Part shown: in pieces, positions 59,070 to 64,000 of the stretch
Layout of the letters: every line of letters begins with the position of its first letter
Numbering within the stretch: the stretch's first letter is position 1
Source of the DNA: Morchella semilibera
Taxonomy: Eukaryota; Ascomycota; Pezizomycetes; Pezizales; Morchellaceae
Length of the DNA stretch: 64,000 nucleotides
Direction: 5' to 3'
Assembly (NCBI GenBank): GCA_009192285.1
Contig: WBVU01000005.1
Coordinates: 2,126,731 to 2,190,730 of the forward strand
Position numbers and translations under genes: made by a program
Notes under the pieces: generated by a model
Seen by the model: the letters and a program-made list of their open reading frames with translations, nothing else
What the model was told of the DNA's origin: nothing
Databases searched by the model: none

Positions 59070-60743
59070 GGCGGCGGGGCCGGGGGCCGGGGGTCTCTCT
59101 CAACAGGGGCTTGCGTGCTGGGTCTGTTTCTCTTTTTTTGTTTTGTTTTCTTCCTTTCTGGGCGGTTATGGTAATGGGTTTTTTTTTTCGTTTGGGCGTA
59201 GAGGTTTTCAACACAACTGTTGGCAGTAGTTAGCTAGTACTCAATACCGGTATAGAAATAAAATATAAATTTCTTTCCTTCCTTCTTTCCTTCCTTCTTT
59301 CTTTATAGCAGCAGTAGATCAGTGCGGTTGTTGTATGGTTGATCATTGGCCATGGTGCGTTATGTAACCGTACCGGTGTTGAGGTGAGGTCGCGGGTCAC
59401 GCAGTATCACTCGATATCTGGCGGGCCAGGGGGCTACATGTAGCTACATAAGTACATATAACCACCCTATAGGAAGGGTACCAGAATACCCGTGTTAAGG
59501 CTATGCCCATGGTACATACTCTTTACATGGTGCGTCACGCGTATATAGCGAGACTCCGCCGCGTAAAGGGGTCTACTCGCCGTCCTGACGCGCGGTAGCT
59601 AAAGCTAGGGTATGTACCTGGGGCGAGACTAAGTACTGTCCCAGTTACTATTACCGCACTGGATCGACCCTACGAAATCGCAACCACCGGCTCGGTCCGA
59701 GCCAATTGAACTATTATGGTGGGGTCAGTTGCCATCGTGCGGGAGGGATAATTTCGCCGCAGGGCATGCCCGCCCGGTACATACATACACCCCACCCCGC
59801 CCCGCCCACAGCACTCACCCGAGAGAGGGTTATGCCCGCGACTGCAAACATGGACATTGTCAGCCTAGTATCTACTACAACGCACACCGCCCGCGAACTA
59901 GCTCCTCCGTCCGCGCCCGCCCCATACCCGCACCGCCTCAGGGTTAGGGTTAGGTTCATGTTAATGTCCGCACTAGTTGTAGCTACCGGACAGACGGACA
60001 TACACCAAGTCCTGCCATAAACTCAAATCCCGGAGGGCACGCAGGAATTACTTAACCCCGAAAGCGCCTAGCTCTGTGTAACGTGGCCGAATGGGTGCTA
60101 GCGGCTGCGGGGACGTTGCGAGTGATGGTGTGTGATTGGTGCTTTGGGGGGTCCGCTTTGGGGGGTGGTATATGGGGGGAAGGGAGAGAGCGGCTGGTCA
60201 CGGGTTGGCTGGCTGGAACTTACGAGTGATAATGTGCATTGGACATAGTACGTACGTCTCCTAAAAACCCCATTGCATTGTAGCTCATAGCCAAACGAAG
60301 AGTGAAACACCCGTCCGTGTATATGTATATATAGATATCAAGCTCGTAGAAAGGAACGCACGTCAAAGAAACAAGGCGGGAAATTAGGGGAAGAAAGAAA
60401 TCCTGTTTGCCTCCAACAAATTGAATGCCGGAGGAGCGGGGGAGGGGAGGGGGCGCTCGCTCTTTAGAAGGCTTCGCTCGCTCGCTTCACCGGTCGGGCG
60501 CTATACATGTACGTACAGTAAGTTTTTTTTGCTGCTCCTTCCCCCAATCTTCCCCCCATGCTCAGCTCTGCACGCACGGCGTACAAACCATTCTTGTTCT
60601 CCTTCCTTTCCTCGCGCCGCCTTTTCTCTTTTTTTTTCTTTCCCTTTTGCACAACAGACACAAACTGACGAGCTGTTCTGCCTTTGTCAAGAAAGATCCA
60701 ACGTCCAAGAAAGCAAGCAAGCAATCGACATAGATAGCTATAG
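59070..60743. other. Intergenic, upstream of the mini-exon gene
   Basis: 1.7 kb with a TTCC/TTCT microsatellite (59271-59304), a TACATGTA in GGCTACATGTAGCTAC near 59436 and another near 60503, and a triple-like telomere repeat at 59941-59955. CT-rich stretches at 60590-60650 probably belong to the promoter or 5' UTR of the gene starting at 60825. Confidence 0.55.
59271..59304. repeat. TTCC/TTCT microsatellite
   Basis: Tetranucleotide pyrimidine repeat shortly after the ABZ1 stop codon. Confidence 0.85.
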
Positions 60744-60820
60744 GTGAGTATCCCCCCCGATCCCGCCCCTCCCCGCCCCGCCCGTCCTTCCCGCACTAAC
60801 GGTCCTGCCCGCCCACACAG
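60744..60820 (+). other. Probable 5' UTR intron of the mini-exon gene
   Basis: TAG|GTGAGT donor at 60744, branch-like ACTAAC at 60795-60800 and CACACAG acceptor at 60820, five bases before the ATG at 60825. If real, transcription starts upstream of 60744. Confidence 0.65.
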
Positions 60821-60824
60821 AAAA

Positions 60825-62511
60825 ATGGACGCCCACAACCCGCGAGGAAATGACGGCACCCAGTAAGCCCCCCCCCTTCTTTGCACCCACTATGGACACA
60901 ATTCTAACCGCACACACGCCCCAGCAGCTGGAGCACCGGCGCTAGCTCCTCCTCCCGCACCCGTCTGCACGAGAACCCGTATGTGCCCCCTAGCCCTGCA
61001 GGAGAGACAGTTTCTAACGGGCAGCACGGCAGCGTAATTGACCGCGAGGCGTACGAGGCGTGGGTCAAGTACGTGCTTATCTGCTAGCTTTCCCTGCCCC
61101 GAGTGTGGAATTTTGCTAACAGAAACGCTTACAGCCAGCAACGTAGTCAGTGGAATGTTGGTGCTGTCTCGGCTCGTCCACGGTGCGTTTTAGAATTTAT
61201 ATTTGTTGATTCTGGGTGTTTGCGCATATGTGTGGGTATGGGCTGACAGGATATGGTATAGTGAGCTTGAGAGTGGCCGCCGCGGCGAGGAGGCAGGGCA
61301 GGGGGCGTATCTTGGTGGGGCGTCGGCGTAAGTCTCGCGGCGGGAAGTGGAGTTGCTGGTGGTGGGGGTTGGTCAGCTGGCTAATGCTATGTCCAAATAT
61401 ATAGTGGAAGCGACGACGTCTATGGCCAGCACAATCTTCAAGAGCCGTAGTAAGTCCCCCTCTCTAGTATCTGTGAGATATATGTGTCTCCTCCCAGCTA
61501 GCCAGCTATTATATATATACTATTCCCCATATACAGGCCCAACTAACGCCGCCGCAGCAGCACCGGTGACCCCGGCCAGCACGCCCGTCAAGGAGCGCAT
61601 GCCCAGTAAGTTCCCCTAACTCCAAATACCCCCCCAATACCCACGGGCACGGGGCACCAGATCTCCAGCTAACCAGCGCCGCAGAAACGTCAATGACATG
61701 CAAGTCCAGGCCGACCGGAACCCCGCCTTGTAAGTTTCCGGCCCTCCCCTCACTAGGGCAAGAGTCACAAAACTAACCCCAGCGCCAGTCTTGCTCAAGG
61801 AGGAGGCAACGCTGCCGCCGCCGTTGCTGCTACTTATGGCCAGCCTGGAAATGAACGTGGAGTCGGTGCTCCTGGAGGCACTGTCAATCAGCTGTAACCT
61901 CCCCCCACCCCGCCCTTAACTCTTGAGGATTTCAAAGCCACTGACATCCCCACTACACCCAGATCCCACTTCAACCACCTCGCGATCACCAACGGCCCCG
62001 CCACCAGCACCGAGCCCCAACCCGGACCCGCAACGTAAGTCCCCCCAACCCACCACCATCCCCACCAGCTAACCCAACGCCCGCACACAGCACCGCAGGC
62101 AGCGACGACACCAACCGCATCTTCATCATCCTCTACAGCATGTGCCCGGTCCCCAACGACCCCGACAAGGGCTGGCACGTGACCCACTCGCGCGTAGTGA
62201 TGCGGCGCCCGGGCGGTGCCCAGCTCCGACAGGGCCGCAGCGTCCCGCCGCCCACCACCTCGCCCGAGTGGAATGTGTGGACCGTTGGCGACCTGGACTA
62301 CGAGAACGCGCGCGGCGGCCTGCACCTCGACTATCTGCGCGAGGTGCTGTTCCGCCTGGACGGCGTCAGCAGGCGCAAGGTCAGCCGGCCCACGCTGGTC
62401 TCCCTGGTCCAGGCTGAGCGGCATAGGCAGATCTCGGCGGGCTGTGTCGTGGACTGCCCGCCGTACTTTGAGGAGCGCGCCCATTGGTATAACTATGTCC
62501 AGCCCATGTAG
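60825..62511 (+). CDS. Unrecognised protein from ten small exons, all coding introns phase 2
   Basis: I do not recognise the protein (345 aa). Coding exons: 60825-60862, 60925-61068, 61135-61182, 61262-61327, 61405-61449, 61558-61605, 61685-61729, 61783-61893, 61963-62034, 62091-62511. Introns are 53-108 nt with GTAAGT/GTAAGC/GTACGT-like donors and CTAAC/CTGAC branch points. Every intron interrupts a codon after its second base, so all eight inner exons (144, 48, 66, 45, 48, 45, 111 and 72 nt) are whole multiples of three. Exons 1-9 encode a polar, disordered-looking region (SWSTGASSSSRTRLHENP, AYEAWVNQQRSQWNVG, SLAQGGGNAAAAVAATYG). Exon 10 encodes about 140 residues that look globular (NRIFIILYSMCPVPND, GWHVTHSRVVMRRPGG, GLHLDYLREVLFRLDG, HWYNYVQPM). 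Three acceptors (before 60925, 61558 and 61262) have in-frame alternatives, two of them NAGNAG. No signal peptide or membrane helix. Confidence 0.82.
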
Positions 62512-63489
62512 GGTGTGGGTGTAGGCGTGTAGTCCGGCCGTCTGGGAGAGAAGGGGGCGGGGGGCTAGCGGGCTGGCTCTGGGGTTAATTGGGAAGGTAG
62601 CAATAATGAGAATTGTTTACTTGGCCTTTGTGAGTCCTTCGGTGCCTTCTTTCTATCTTACAGTGTGAATGTGAAATGTGAAATGTCAATTGTAAATGTG
62701 TGAGCGCATCTCTACCCCAGTGTCAATGATCAATCCAACCACCTCCGCTCCCCCCCCTTTTTTTTCAGCCGTGCTTCGATTCGGCCCGGCGGTGTGGTGC
62801 GGTTATCAGGATGTTGCGTGGGAGGAATACCTAGATAGCTCTCGAGTGTGTGTCCGGGGGGCGCCAGTCTCGACTGTATGTGTGTGTCTTTTTGATACAG
62901 GGTTTTACTACTACACGAGGCCGCTGTGTGATTTAATCTAAGAGCTGCACTGCATATGTACCTAGTAGTTACTCCCCGCACAATATGGCATTGAGGTCTC
63001 CCGCACAAGGTGGTGGTGGATGATTCCCGTAGGATTCAGTGTGGAATTTGTGTACTTGCGTCGCGAAGAATTCATTACTGAATAACGTCTCTCTTGAAGT
63101 CACGCGTAACAGTACCACCATACCCGTTACTACACGTCTATTTAAGCGCCCATTCACTATCTAGACGAGAAGGGAGAAACCATAGTCGTCGGCATGTACT
63201 GAGACCAATGCCCAAGAAAAATGAATGCACACAAACAGATTTATATGGAGAAAAATAACATAAATATAATAAGAGAAATGCCTTATGAGATTCGACCACA
63301 CCATACAAGATACCCCAGCCAAAGAGGGTGCGGGAAAAGATCAAGAAAAGAAAAGAGACCAGATTCTATACCCCCGTTTCTAACCCATGAGTATCAGAAT
63401 AATAGACTCAAACACCACGTACCATCTATGATGATATAAAGCAGAGCTTTAAGAAAGAGACTCTATGTCTATTTGTGCATCGTCTATGA
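62512..63489. other. Intergenic between convergent 3' ends
   Basis: 1.0 kb spacer, returning to AT-rich composition after about 62.9 kb. No gene or repeat recognised. Confidence 0.5.
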
Positions 63490-64000
63490 TCAGATGTTGA
63501 TGTCCCATGGCTTGGCGCCAGGAATGCTCTTCAACTTGGTCATGATTTTTATAAAGTACTCCTGGACAAATGTCTCACTGTTGAACAATTGTTAGTTAAA
63601 CTCCTTGAAAATGGGGGGGGGGGTAGACACATACGTGTAAAAGGAATGTTTCTCGTCATGAACCTGAACAAGGTTATGCGCTAACTCGTGACAAAGCACA
63701 ACAAACCAGTAGATCAGTGCCTGGGAAGGGTCTCCCACTGCAACATCTTTGGCATGAAGCTGGAGATAGAATCTATATCTAGTTAGGGAGTGCAGAAAAA
63801 CCATGATAAGTTATAATGGTGATACCTTAGGTTAAAAAACAGTGAACCGTTGGTGTTAAACGCAATGGTATTCCCTAGTCTCCTATTAGTGAGAAGTCTT
63901 CAAGCTAAGGATCGACTTCAAGACTTACCAACTTCATCGTAAAAGATATGCAGTGTAGTGATTGCTAGCCCGAAAATTCCCGAAAGCTCCTTTAGCATGT
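63490..64000 (-). CDS. C-terminal end of a large ATPase-like protein (partial)
   Basis: The 5' part lies beyond the window. Exons seen on the minus strand: >64000-63929, 63874-63826, 63778-63635, 63577-63490. Joined they read GLAITTLHIFYDEVG-NTIAFN, GSLFFNLR-YRFYLQLHAKD, IYWFVVLCHELAHNLVQ, DEKHSFYT-ETFVQEYFIKIM and end KPWDINI. The HELAHN stretch looks like a zinc-protease HExxH motif, but the surrounding pattern (FFN, HELAHN, H-x-HSFYTE, F) recalls the end of large fungal proteins that carry a GHKL/HSP90-like ATPase domain at the N-terminus (DUF3684, sacsin-like). That assignment is from memory of the family and cannot be tested without the missing part; a metalloprotease is the alternative. 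All four joints keep one frame. Confidence 0.68.

Noticed and set aside
63650-63760. HELAHN taken as a zinc metalloprotease active site
   Set aside because: Not fully excluded, but the flanking pattern fits the C-terminal end of a large ATPase-like family better; no downstream Glu or Met-turn motif is evident before the stop.

Overview
The window is nuclear DNA from a filamentous ascomycete (Pezizomycotina). The genes carry short introns (about 50-110 nt) with GT..AG borders and CTAAC/CTGAC-type branch points, and the recognisable proteins are typical fungal orthologues (CAF16, SPC1, BMT2, GCS1, MED6, MOD5, ABZ1, an ITT1/RNF14-like RBR ligase). There are no operons. The class of fungus cannot be fixed from the sequence.

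Layout. 0-10 kb: the 3' end of a peroxisomal-type thiolase gene, a decayed phosphoribosylglycinamide formyltransferase copy, CAF16, SPC1 with a 9-nt exon, and two unrecognised genes. 10-14 kb: a gene-free stretch with at least two non-autonomous terminal-inverted-repeat elements and a perfect hairpin. 14-28 kb: an RGG-tail protein gene, glucosidase I (9 exons), BMT2 and a cytochrome P450. 28-40 kb: about 12 kb without a recognisable gene, holding fold-back elements. 40-46 kb: a secreted intradiol dioxygenase gene, an initiator tRNA-Met gene and a TA-flanked MITE. 46-64 kb: a visibly GC-richer block with MED6/MOD5 (divergent), a zinc-finger gene, a fungal membrane-protein gene, an RBR E3 ligase and aminodeoxychorismate synthase (divergent), a gene of ten small exons in which every coding intron is phase 2, and the 3' end of a large ATPase-like protein gene.

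Functionally these are mostly unlinked housekeeping genes: ER protein processing (SPC1, GCS1), RNA modification (BMT2, MOD5, with the initiator tRNA), transcription (CAF16, MED6) and folate synthesis (ABZ1). The P450 and the dioxygenase are accessory oxidative enzymes.

Three points stand out. The symmetric mini-exon gene at 60.8-62.5 kb can lose any internal coding exon or set of exons without a frame change. The palindrome TACATGTA occurs about 33 times, always outside genes, where about one is expected. At least eight reading-frame breaks are all single missing bases, mostly in G or C runs, which points to under-called homopolymers in the assembly rather than dead genes. Frames and splice joints were worked out by hand; no database search was possible.
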